Positions 34,889 to 45,558 of a stretch of DNA of 64,000 bases are shown one piece after another (position 1 is the stretch's first letter; each line of letters begins with the position of its first letter). Below the pieces are notes generated by a model. It searched no databases. It had not been told where the DNA came from and worked only from the letters and a program-made list of their open reading frames with translations. Source of the stretch: Pascua guehoae (Eukaryota > Basidiomycota > Tremellomycetes > Trichosporonales > Trichosporonaceae); contig BCJX01000014.1 in the NCBI GenBank assembly GCA_001600415.1, positions 919,011-983,010 of the forward strand, given 5' to 3'. A program made the translations under genes and the position numbers.

Positions 34889-36183
34889 ATGTCTCTGCGC
34901 CTGTTCCCCCTCGTCGCGGGGTTGCGCGTTTCCACGCAGCCGCTCCGCGCAGTGCGGCAGCTGAGCACGCGCGTGTCGGCAACAGCGCGTCCGAGCGTTG
35001 CCCCCCAGCGCCCCTCGTCATCAACACTGGGTGGGACCCAGTTCTTCTCCTCGTTCCGGCCCTCGGTGAAGCCTCCAGTCTCGTCCTCGACCCCGGCCGC
35101 TTCCTCGAGTATTAGCACCAATGGAGCGCACAAGACGCCACCAGCGTCGGGCCCCTGGTCCTTCTCCCCGTCTAGCCTGACACCGAGCTTTATCCGCCGC
35201 TTCAGCACGTCGCGCCCCGCTGCCGTCATTCGCGAGACGTACTTTCGCCCCCCGCCGGGAGGAAGACGCAGGATGCCAACGCCGCCACCAAAGCCGAGCT
35301 TTTGGAAGACGCTGTACCGCCGAGTCGACAACTTGAATCCTATGACTGTGGTGCGTTTTGTCTCCCCCCTCCTTTGGAGACACTGGCACGGCTAACAAGT
35401 ACAGGTTTACGCGCTCATTGGTATCAACGTCGCCGTCTTCCTCCTGTGGCAGTATGCCATGCAGAGTGCCGTGGGTGTCACTCCTGTAGAAGCTGGTGCT
35501 CACCCAACAGCAACGCTTCAGGGACCCAAAGCTGTTCATGGCCATGTGGGGCAACTTTATCCTCAGTGAAGTCAACATTCGCGCCGGCCGTATCTGGACG
35601 CTTGTTACGTCGTCGTTTTCCCACATGTCTGGCTCGCACATCTTTGTCAACTGTCTTGGTCTCTACTTTATGGCGCCTGCCACTGCTGCGTAAGTATGAG
35701 CAAGTCGTGATCGCTGAGTGTGTGATCAACGCGATACGTTCTACTGACACCCAGGCTTGTCGGCTCTGCGCGCTTCATTGCGCTCTACCTCGGTGGCGGT
35801 CTCTTTGCTGGGCTGTGTTCGCTCGCATACCAATATAAGACCAAGGGGAACAGCAAAAAGCCCGTAGGCTCGGAGGGTGCATCGGGCGCCATCTACACCT
35901 GCCTCGCATTCTACGCCACCGTATTCCCGCGCAACACATTCCTCCTCTTCTTTGTCGTCCCCGTGCCTGCCTGGGCCCTGGTCAGCGGTATCTTTGCGGT
36001 GAGTTGACCGACCTATAATCAGCGCTAGCATTACGCCAGTTGGCTGACGCCCAGTGGGACATGTTCACTGCCGTCTCGGGACGCGAGTCGAGGACCGACT
36101 CTGCGGGCCACATGGGCGGCATGATCGCTGGTCTCACTGCTGCGCTCCTGTTCCGCCGCAAATACACTATTCCTCGGTGGTAG
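34889..36183 (+). CDS. PCP1: Mitochondrial rhomboid protease (Pcp1/PARL type)
   Basis: Intramembrane serine protease of the inner mitochondrial membrane; in yeast it cleaves Mgm1 and Ccp1. About 359 aa. Exons: 34889-35350, 35405-35470, 35511-35689, 35755-35998, 36055-36183. The start MSLRLFPLVAGLRVSTQPLR is a good presequence. The first span (VYALIGINVAVFLLWQYAM) precedes the core, as in PARL-type 1+6 topology. Core motifs: GRIWTLVTSSFSHMSGSHIFVNCLGL, catalytic serine S279 in GASGAIY, and catalytic histidine H336 in SAGHMGGMIAGL. It ends RRKYTIPRW, the usual C-terminus. Introns are 40-65 nt. Substrates are inferred from yeast, not seen here. Confidence 0.94.
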
Positions 36184-36908
36184 GCGGCAGCGAGAATGGG
36201 ATGATGGTGGGGGAGTTGGTCGGGCGACGGGCCCGGCCACGCAAGAAGCAAACAAGCTTGTAGTCTGTCGAGGCTTACAATGCCCCGATAGCTAGCAGTA
36301 TACACACCACGGGTATGCATCACCACTGCACTAACAGCTGCTGAGCCAGTACGAGCTGCTCTACGGCTGTCAGGCTCGTTCACTGCGGATGATACTCATA
36401 GGCTCAAGGAGGGGTATGACCGCTATAGTCTGAAAGTGGACTAGAGGAGAAGAATGCCGTCCTGTTGAGTGATTGACGGGAGGAGAGACGGTCAGCGCCA
36501 CGTCTCAAACATAGCACTAGCACTACAGTCGTGGCCGACGCCGACACAACCATCGACACCCGCGGCACCCTTCACAAAGCCGTACCCCACGCGATCCGCG
36601 CCGCTCCTGCACGCCGCGCCGTCGATATTGACAGTATCCTTTCCGCGGCGATCACTCCACCGTCAGCTGGCGCGAAGCATGCGTGCGCAAGAGGGCAGAA
36701 TGCACGCACGCCTGCGCGCGCAATGGCCGATGGCGCCGTAGAGGTGGTGATCGGCGAGGTGAAGTTGCCTGCCTGTAAAGAACGGCAGACGTCGCGGGTC
36801 TCGACGCCAAACTCGGGAGTCGTCGATACTAAACTCGGCACTACACTCGTCGCGACACGTCGTCGGCGAACTCGCCACCATGGCCCGTCGTGCTCCCGGA
36901 GTCACTCC

Positions 36909-37133
36909 CTACGACCTTTCGATGCTGTCGAGCGCCTGGAGTTGTATTCCAACACCGAGGGCCTCCAGTGACATTGTTGGTGAAACGGTATCATGCGTCG
37001 TTGCCATCGAGGATCCCCTCTTCAATACCGAGGAGGTGTCATCGTAATGTCGAAAGTCAAGTAGGAGATGGATCCAGTCCCACCTGTTTATGGACGCCAT
37101 GAGTTTGCCTGAGGGCCAACCCATGTCGTCCAT
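36909..37133 (-). other. Possible exon or gene remnant, unknown
   Basis: An open frame of 74 codons from ATG 37133 reads like natural protein (MDDMGWPSGKLMASINRWDW, then IHLLLDFRHYDD) but has no recognisable family and no clear splice partner. The adjacent minus-strand frame upstream (ending QWPKEELEYIVREWNP) would need a frame change to join. It could be a fast-evolving gene, a decayed one, or chance in GC-rich DNA. Confidence 0.2.
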
Positions 37134-37640
37134 AAACGCGGCAGGGGTTCCACTCCCTTACAATGTACTCTAGCTCTTCTTTTGGCCATTGCGAGACTCC
37201 GACGAGGGAGTGAGTTTGATTTTTGGGTCGCGGGTTCGGGGTTGGTCGGTGGGAGATGGACGTGGCGAGCTCGAATCGGTGTAAGACGTTGGTGTTGGTC
37301 GAGCTCGTTGTTCGTGAACACGGTTTTGATGATCGCATTCCTAATGCTCTCGCTTGTTTGTTATGCTCTCGCTCGCGATGAACACGTTCCGTGCGCATGA
37401 TACACGCGCTCGCGCTCACGCTCATGGGCGACTTGGGTGTAGTTGAAGGACAGTCCAACCCACGTACTGAACGATGTGCGTCATTCCGTTGTCTGTTGAT
37501 GAAAGTTGGCTTTGACACATGACACGCGGGGTTGAGGGGTAGGCCAGGTAGATGTTTACACCCCACATGCATCTTTGACCGAAGCTGGGTGCGCGGTGCG
37601 ACTTGTTGACAGCACCATGCAATACACGGTAGCCAATAAC

Positions 37641-37670
37641 GGTCACGGTCACGGTCACGGCCACGGCCAC
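37641..37670. repeat. GGYCAC hexamer repeat
   Basis: Three copies of ggtcac are followed by two of ggccac, in the gene-poor region. Confidence 0.9.
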
Positions 37671-39465
37671 GGCAAGCCGCCAGGCCTCACAACGCCACGA
37701 GCAGCAAGCACGACGCGGCGGCTAGCAGACAAACAGGCGTCCATATCCGCAAAGCTTGCAGCGTGGAAGCTTGCTCGGCATCGGGCGCTCCCCGCCAACT
37801 CTTTCGCTCGCTAACGATGCGGCCCTCGGTGCCTTTGGTAGAATTACGTACACCCATACAAGGGGCCATGCAGGGCAACAGTCACCTTCCTGAAAAGAGC
37901 GGGAAGCGTGGGCTTGCCATAGCTGCTATTCAGAGTGCACGCGGAACAACGCGTCGGTCCGTTGGTAATAACGGCAGTGCCACTGTAGATTCGTGCCTGA
38001 CGAGGAAAAACACCATCCTCGGTGGACCGGGCCCGGGGGGGGGGGGCATAAAAAAAGAGGCAAAGGCCCCCCCAACAGTGTGCCTGCCAAAGAGTTGGGT
38101 GCTGTTGTCGACCCCAAACGGTAGAAAAGCGGCCAGGCAATGGAAAAAGAGGACGTGCACGGGCAGAGGGCCTGCTCACCCCCCGTCCCATTATAAGCTT
38201 TTTTTAACAGCGATGGGCGTGAAAGAGGAACGCAGAGGAACACACGAGGGGGCGTGCGCGTGCGTGTGCCCATCAAAGGACGAAAATGGCCCGGCCAAAA
38301 GAGGTCCCCAGCCTAGCAAGCTAGCAATCTAGCGAGTTAGCGAGCTACTTACAGATCGGCAGATCAGCTTGGCACACCTTTTTTTTCTTCAGCGAGATGC
38401 CGACGACTATTGCTGTGCTTTATCCAAACAGATTATGCATGCATGATCGTACAAAGTATGCACAGTATGCACATTGCGGGCGTGCCCTCGTCCTTGATCA
38501 ATCACGTCTTTGGACGCTCGAACGGGAGCACAAGCACATGACGCGCCCAAAGTGCACAGCCCAGCTCGACCAGCTAGCCGCAGTACCGTAAGTGCACGCC
38601 TGCCACGTGCTTGTCATTTGGACTAATGATTGTTAATCAGCTGATCCCTTTTTCTCATTAGAAATTTAGTAGGAGTCTGGACCCTGTGATAAGGACCTGA
38701 GACTGGCACCAAGGTTGGCATGCTCCATGCGCCGTGTGCGCCGCAAACGGGGTAAAGTGGGGGCGCCAGACGGCCCAGACGAGGGGGGCCAGACGGCAAA
38801 CGGGCCGCGCTAGAGCAGAGAACGTTGGAAGAGGGAACTCTGCACCACTCGATGCTGGCTGGCACGCTGGTACGCTGGTACGCTGAACGCAATGCAATGC
38901 AATGCACACGCGCACGCCTGCACGCCTGAACGCCTGAACGCACGCACGCACACATGGCGTGGCTGAGTCCAGGTCCATTCCTTTCCTTTCCTTTTCCTTT
39001 GCCCTCCCCCCTCTTTCCCCCCACCAGGCCAGCCGCCAGCCGAGTGCCTTTCCTTTGCCTTGTCCCTCCCTGCCCTGCTGCGTGCTGTCCTGCAGCTCGC
39101 TGCCTGGCTGCCCACAAGGACCCCCCATTGCCTGCCTGCAGCTGCCTGCCTGCCTGCGTCTCTCTCTTGCCTTGGTTGCACATCCACAAACCACAAACCA
39201 ACCACCCACCCACCCAACCACACACTCCTGTGCACAACATCTTGTATCTTGCTCCCCCCACCCACCACCACCCCACACACCACCCCCTCCTTTCCTTTCC
39301 TCGCATTTCCATTTCTCTCTCTCTCACACACACAACACACCCACTTCCACCCCTCGCCATCTTTCATTCCTTGCCGCCCTTCCATTTTTCCATTGTTCGC
39401 ATACACGCACCGCACTTTGCCGACAGTTCCCATCGCGTCGACTGGACTAGAGTGGTCAACCACTG

Positions 39466-39497
39466 CCCGCCGCCCGCCCGCCCGCCCGCCCGCCCGC
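39466..39497. repeat. CCCG tetranucleotide repeat
   Basis: Tandem cgcc/ccgc units lie about 430 bp upstream of the FPK1 start codon, within the probable leader or promoter. Confidence 0.9.
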
Positions 39498-39927
39498 GCA
39501 CACCCCACTGCCTCCACCACCACCCGACTGACCAGACCCGCCCGACCGACCAGTCCATTTGGCTCTATCCCATCCCGTTACGCGTGACGCCGACTCCACA
39601 CCTGGTGGCCGTCAGTTGGCCCATATTATTCACCCACCCCATCCACCGCGCGCGAATGGCCCACAACTCGTAGTCCTCGAGCCCCCCGCCGCGCCCGCCT
39701 CTGTTTGTGACCACCGCGACCGCGATCGCCATTTAGACCCACGAGCGCGTCGTTGACCTCGACCTCGACACGCCTGCCAGTCTTTTACTTTGTCAGCATC
39801 GCACTTGGCCACACAGCAACTCTCGTATCCCCCGCAGTTGTCGCCGCCGTTCGCACCACAACACTTGACTCACAACTCTACACATTTCCCCCTTGTTCGC
39901 ACTCGCCACCGCTTGCAGCGCTGCGCG

Positions 39928-42924
39928 ATGTCGTCTTCACTCGCGTCGTCCTTTCACCACCTTCCGAGCAGCCCCGGGCCGTCGGCGGCTCCGCCGCTGC
40001 CTACCTCGCGCCCCTCGTCGCCGCCCCACAGCACGTACAGCAATCACTCGCATGCCGGTGCCGGTGCTGGCCACCACAACGGACAAGGACATTCGCGCTG
40101 GCGCGGAGTGTTCAAGAGTAAAAAGCATGGGAAAAAGGACAAGCACTCGAAAGACCATGCCGACGAGTCGGCACCGTCCATTCCCGAGCTGGATGTGCAG
40201 CCGTTTGCTGTAGAGGGCGACTTAGAGGCTGCATTCGCGTCAGCCATTACTGTCACAACTACCACTACATCCACCACTGCATCCACCCCCGAGACGCCGG
40301 CGCCTGGTACGCCTGGAAAACTGAGCACGGCCATGACCGACGACGCCGCCGATCTGGGACGCGGGGTCAACTCGACCTCGAGCTACGGCAGCCCACACGC
40401 GCCACAAGGCATCTTTGGCGGCAACGGCGGCGCGTCGCATCCCTCCATCTCACCCTTTCCTCCCTCGGCATATCCTGCCGAACCGTGGGCAACACCACCC
40501 CCGTCACAGTCGCAATCGCAGCCGCAGGTACAACCGTCACAGCCGCCGCAGCAGCAGCCCCCGTCTCTGTCGCCGCAAATGCACTCTTCACCCCAGGCCC
40601 TGCCCCAGTCGCTGCCGCTCCCCCAGCCAGCGGCGCACAACCAACACCAATCTCTCTCTTCCCATTCCCAGTCGCCGCCCGCGCCTTCGTCTTCCCTGTC
40701 GGCTGAGCAATCGCGTCCGTATTCAAATGCGTACTCTATCTCGACCACCGATCGCTCGTCGTCGTCATCCCGGTCTCGTGTACGCGCCCCGAGTGTGACT
40801 GCCAACACTTCGACGTCGACCGGCCCTGGTATCGTGCAGGTCCCATTGGTCACAACCTCTACGACCTCGCTCCACAGTACTTCCAATGGCGGTGGCTCGA
40901 CCCAAGCGACCCGACCATTCAAAGGGCGTTTCTTCTCAACACCAGCGAGCAGCTCTGGCAGCATATCAGGACCCGACATTGCCCTCTTTGCGCCCACACA
41001 CCAGTCTACAAAGGCGCCCAAATACAAGGGCCTCGGCAAGAAGCCGTCCAACATTTCCGTCGCGCATCCGCCCAAAGAGTCGAATGGCAAGGGTTCGCTT
41101 CCCTCACCCAGAACGCCAGGGGCCAGGAGCAGGCGAGAACCGTCTGGTCACCGCATGGACGAGAATGGCCACTCTGCGCACCAGGAAAAGGAGACGGCGG
41201 GACGACGCTTTATTCGCCGTGTCGTGTCTGCGCCCAATGCAAAGGCGCTGTTCACGAGCGGTCTGTTCTCTTCTAGTGCGCCCGACGTCCCACCATTGCC
41301 GCCATCCAAGAATACTGTGCTCCCGCCGTCGCGCAATGGGTCGGCCGTCGACCTCACCTCGTCGCCACCGCTACAAGCGAGCGCAAAACTACCGCCACCC
41401 AAGCCACCGACGTCAGCCCCGTCTTCGTCGTCTGCGGCATCAACACCACCGTCGTCGGCACGGCCATCGACGGCCATGTCGTTCCTCAAGCCCGGGCTAT
41501 CAACGACGGGGACGCGTGCTTCACGAGCACACTCGGCGAGCGTGGTCGGCAGCAAACAGAGCCCGATCGCGACCTTGGCCACGCAGCACAATAGCGACGC
41601 GGCCCACCACAACAAGGCCGCGTTCCGGAGGACGTACAGCTCCAACTCGATCAAGACGCGCTCGGCCGAAGTGACTGCGAGCTCGTTTGAAAAGATCAAG
41701 CTCCTGGGCAAGGGCGACGTCGGCAAGGTCTATCTCGTGCGCGAAAAGAAGACCGAGAACCTCTACGCCATGAAGGTGCTGTCCAAAAAGGAAATGATCA
41801 AGCGCAACAAGATCAAGCGCGCTCTTGCTGAGCAGGAGATTCTCTCGCGCGCAAACCACCCATTCATCGTCACTCTCTTCCACTCGTTCCAGTCACACGA
41901 CTATCTCTTCTTTGTCCTCGACTATTGCATGGGCGGCGAGTTTTTCCGCGCCCTCCAGACCCGCCCGGGCAAGTGTCTGTCCGAGGCGCACGCAAAGTTT
42001 TACGCTGCAGAGGTCATTGCCGCGTTGGAATATCTCCATCTCAACGGCTACATCTACCGTGACCTCAAGCCAGAGAGTGGGTTGAATTCAAATTGATCTC
42101 TATATTGACATTCAGATATCCTTCTCCACCAGAGCGGCCACATCATGTTGTCCGACTTTGACCTGTCCAAGCAGTCGGGCGAGCCCGGCGGTGCGCCCGC
42201 GGGCGTCAAGCAGAGCCTGCAGAACGGTGTCATGCTCGTCGACACGCGCAGTTGTATTGCCGACTTCCGCACAAACTCGTTTGTCGGCACGGAAGAGTAC
42301 ATTGCGCCAGAGGTCATCAAAGGGTGCGGCCATACGTCGGCAGTCGACTGGTGGACGCTCGGCATTCTCGTGTACGAGATGATTGTGAGTGCAACGGGGT
42401 TGGCTACCTTGGGCTGCCTTGGACTGTCCGCTGACGGCCAGTTTGCGACAACACCATTCAAGGGCCCGAACCGCAACGCGACCTTTTCCAACGTGTTAAA
42501 AAACGAGGTGGGCTTCCCCGAGGACCGGCCGACCTCGTCGCTGTGCAAGTCTGCGATCCGCAAGCTGCTCATCAAGGACGAACACAAGCGCCTCGGCTCG
42601 GGCTCGGGTGCGAGCGAGGTCAAGCAACACAAGTGGTTTTCCAACATTTCTTGGGGTCTCTTGCGCCACATGACCCCACCCATTATCCCCGCAGAGTCGA
42701 ATGGCATCGACACTGTAAACTTCCGCACTATTCGCGATTCAAAGAGCATCGACTTTGAGACGAGCGACGACTTGATTGTCGCACAGGCCGGATCCGTCAC
42801 CGTCACTTCCCCAGGGACACCGGGCATGCTCACGCCCAAAGAGCTCAAGACGCCCGCCGACGAAAAGAATCCCTTTGGCGAGTTTAACAGCGTCACGCGC
42901 GACTTTGTCGATGCGTACGCCTAG
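39928..42924 (+). CDS. FPK1: AGC kinase of the FPK1/NRC-2 flippase-kinase family
   Basis: Ser/Thr kinase of about 966 aa; relatives phosphorylate P4-ATPase flippases and control polarity. Exons: 39928-42076, 42116-42384, 42442-42924. The first 580 residues are low complexity (S, P, Q, T) with a basic patch ([20 protein letters not shown]). The kinase domain starts [22 protein letters not shown]; catalytic lysine in [11 protein letters not shown]; catalytic loop YRDLKPENILLHQ near D712, rebuilt across intron 1. The DFG motif is DFD (LSDFDLSK, near 728-732), the typical variant of this family and of phototropins. The activation segment has the family insert and [26 protein letters not shown]. 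The C-terminal [13 protein letters not shown] resembles the AGC hydrophobic-motif region. Start ATG follows a long pyrimidine-rich leader. Confidence 0.95.
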
Positions 42925-43980
42925 GCGCTGTGCGAGCGTGCCCAGGCGAGGACACGGGCTCGGACGGGAGCGTGGGGGCGCTGGGGAGCGAGTGAGAGCA
43001 GGCTCGCGGGGCGGAGCGGGTGGACGCTGCGTGATCCACCACCCCGCACCTGCCCACATTATGTTCCCTACCGCCCGCTCAGTACCCCGGCCAACCCCGC
43101 GCTTGACCCCGCGCTCGTTACCCCGACCCGCATAGATCCACTGGCGATTCGGTCCGCCCGCTACGGGTGGACACGGACAATGTCATGCTGCCCCCCCTCC
43201 CCGCCCCGCCGTGCCGCGCTGCGCGCCCTGCCACAGCGTGGCGGCCGGCGGCGGCTCCATCCCCATCCTATCACCGTTGTACAGTAGCTTAGAGGCATAT
43301 CTCGGATGCATGGTGGTGTGTGGCGTGTGCAGTGTGAGTGGCAGAGTTGCGGAGCTACAGGGCTGTGCTCGCAGAGGTTATGTGGTGCAGTGTGGGGCAG
43401 TGGGGTTCAATGTTGTGCTGTTGTGCTCTGTGTGTGTGTGGTGTGTATGTGCTGTGTATGTGCGTGGTGCAGTACAGCCAGGAGTGGTTGCTAGAGGCCA
43501 TCACGAAAGACTCAGCCACGAAGAAGACGATGGCAGAGATGGACAACGAAACAGACCAGAGCTGCAATACGTGCTCGTGCCTTCTGCCTCACGCGTCGGG
43601 TTGATGTGGTACATCTCGGTCTATAGTACACGACACGCTACACGAATCGTCCGGTATGTGTGTGGTCGGGGTAGTAGGGTTGCGGTGAAGTCTAGGGTCT
43701 GCCGCCCGGCGTGGTGGCGGGGACGGCACGGACTCGGGAGGGACGTCGAGGAGGGAAGGGTCGAGGGATGCGGTGGGCCGCAGCAGGAAACGGGGATGGG
43801 TGCGGGCTCGGACTCGGTCTCCAACTGTGTGTGGACCGGGCCATGCTGGTGATAGTGGACTGCCCAACCAAGCTGCTGGCCACCCGGCGTGCCACCGCCC
43901 AGCTCGGCCACGACGCCCACACCGTCCCCCATGCTGCCATCTGCTCTGCTCGCCTTGGAATCACGACTTTGTCGCCGCGC
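42925..43980. other. Intergenic, convergent FPK1/glutaredoxin 3' flanks
   Basis: There is about 1 kb without a supported gene. It contains a GT-rich tract (about 43428-43465, gtgtgtgtgtggtgtgtatg) and C-rich stretches near 43190-43215. Longer frames here run antisense to one another and show no domains. Confidence 0.5.
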
Positions 43981-45558
43981 TCACTGACGGTGCGGGGCCT
44001 GGTTGATCCTGAGGACGCGGCGGGCAAGACCGCCCTCGCCGTGGAGGAGGGCGACTTCGTCTGATCCGCCGAGCGAGACAAAGTCGACAATGACGTTGGG
44101 GACTGTGCGGCGGCCCGTGAGGTATTGGAGGAGGCTCTGGATGGTGGACATGTCGTCTGGGGGTTAGTGTGGGCAAGGGTGGAGTATGGGTGTGGGTGTG
44201 TAGGGGGAGGGGGGTGAAGGGGTAGTGTAAAAAGCGCTTGTAGGGAGACACATGGGAATGGGAGGGACGGCACGAGGGTGGACGGCGCTCAGGCGATGGT
44301 AATGGTCGAGGGAGTGGTGATGGGGATGGGCAGGGGGAGTAACGGGCACGAGCGGACACCAGGTGATCGCGGAGGCAATGGACGTGTCGCTGGCAATGCA
44401 CGAGCGTACCGAGCATCCCAGCGGCCGTTGACGCGCGCAACACTCTCAGGAGTGCAGATCTGCCATGTCGCAGAGCGCGGATCCTACTCTGACGCGTCTT
44501 GAACGCCGGGTGTGGACGCGCCGACGCGCTACACATCCTCCGCACTGCCTAATCGCCGTCGCCGCGATCCCATCGCAGCATTGCAACCCAGTGTCCCCGT
44601 ACCGCCGTGCGCAGCCCTTGACGAGCACACGCCGCACACGACGCCAAAACGAACAGTACTCACCACGCCAGTCGAGCTCGACAATGTAGGGCACGGGAAC
44701 AATGGTGTAGTGGCTGAGAATCTCCTTTGCCCTGCGGGACCACGGGCAGAACGACTGTCGTGTGAGCAGAGATTGTCTCGCGTTGTAGCTCACCTTTGAG
44801 AAGACGGTGACGCGCTGGTGAATGTCCGCCTCCTTCTCCCAGCCTCCGAGGAAGACGGTGCCAGTGGACGGTGCCGTGTCGTCGTCGTCGTTGTCATCGT
44901 CGTCGTCGTACTTTGCCCTGGCCTTGTTGGGGTCGGGGATGCGGGGCTGCTTGTCGAGGACGGCCTGGAATCCCTTTACGCCCATCTTTGCCATGTCTTC
45001 AGCGTCGGGGACTTTAAAGTCGTGGGCAAACTCGCCGTCGTTGGCGAGCCAGTAGATGAGCGACTGGAGCTGGTCCTTGCGCGCGCGCTCGTTGTCCTGT
45101 TCCTGCTCGGCCGCGGCGTCTTGCTCTTGCTTGAGCTCGTCGGCCGTCTTCTCCACTTCGTTTTCCACCCGCAGGTCGTCTTCGGCCATCAGGTCCTCGT
45201 CGTCCCCGACGTGCGTCTCGCGCACAAAGCCCTCGACCGTCCCGTGCACCGGTGTATTGGCCTTGGGCTTGGCGACGCCGCCGCCGCTCCCGCCGTCCTT
45301 GCCCAGCGCGGGCGAGGGGTATCCGTGCCGTGCGCCGCCGTTGGCAAACGACATCAGACACACGATCGTCACCAGCCCCACGACGAGGAGGATGCGCTTG
45401 CTCCGCAGCATGTCCGAGATGCGCCCGCGCGGTCGCCGCCGCCGCCCGTTGGGCGCCGGCAGACCCTTCTCCGTCGTGAAAATGTCAATCGTCGGCATGG
45501 AGAGTGAGTGCGCTTGCGCTGTCCGGCGGAGCGAGGGTGATCCGAAGCCGGAGAGCAT
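43981..45558 (-). CDS. Membrane-anchored glutaredoxin (Grx6/Grx7-like)
   Basis: Type II membrane glutaredoxin of about 343 aa, probably in the ER/Golgi lumen. Exons: 44794-45558, 44664-44754, 43981-44156. One hydrophobic segment (SKRILLVVGLVTIVCLMSFA, about residues 53-72) follows a basic cytosolic tail, giving a signal anchor. An acidic linker with KTADELKQEQDAAAEQEQ leads to the glutaredoxin fold: VTVFSKSFCPWSRRAKEILSHY, with active site CPWS instead of CPYS/CSYS, then VELDWRGDDMSTIQSLLQYLTGRRTVPNVIV and SLGGSDEVALLHGEGGLARVL (GSH-binding TVP and GG). The first intron is 39 nt, the second 507 nt. The monothiol active site suggests reductase or iron-sulphur binding roles, which cannot be decided here. 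Confidence 0.9.

Larger units (their letters stand above)
36184..39927. other. Long gene-poor region upstream of FPK1
   Basis: There are about 3.7 kb without a confident gene. Open frames on both strands at 36.4-37.6 kb lack recognisable domains. From about 38.95 kb to 39.9 kb the plus strand is strongly pyrimidine-rich (CCTTTCC, CTGCC, CCCACC tracts) and probably forms the promoter and a long leader of the kinase gene. Short direct repeats occur at 38300-38345 (variants of tagcgagc) and 38860-38950 (gtacgctg, acgcctga). Confidence 0.45.

Noticed and set aside
23299..36183. A functional cluster of mitochondrial genes (PPR protein, YME2, rhomboid)
   Set aside because: They are separated by SEC59 and ENP2, lie on different strands, and nothing in the sequence shows shared control.
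37641..37670. HGHGHG-coding hexamers as part of a histidine-rich metal-binding protein
   Set aside because: The frame around them is short and has no supporting exons; it is treated as a simple repeat.
38623..39587. Several long overlapping frames of more than 160 codons on both strands upstream of the kinase
   Set aside because: Composition is driven by pyrimidine tracts (Pro, Leu, Ser, His runs or their antisense), with no domain and no consistent start.
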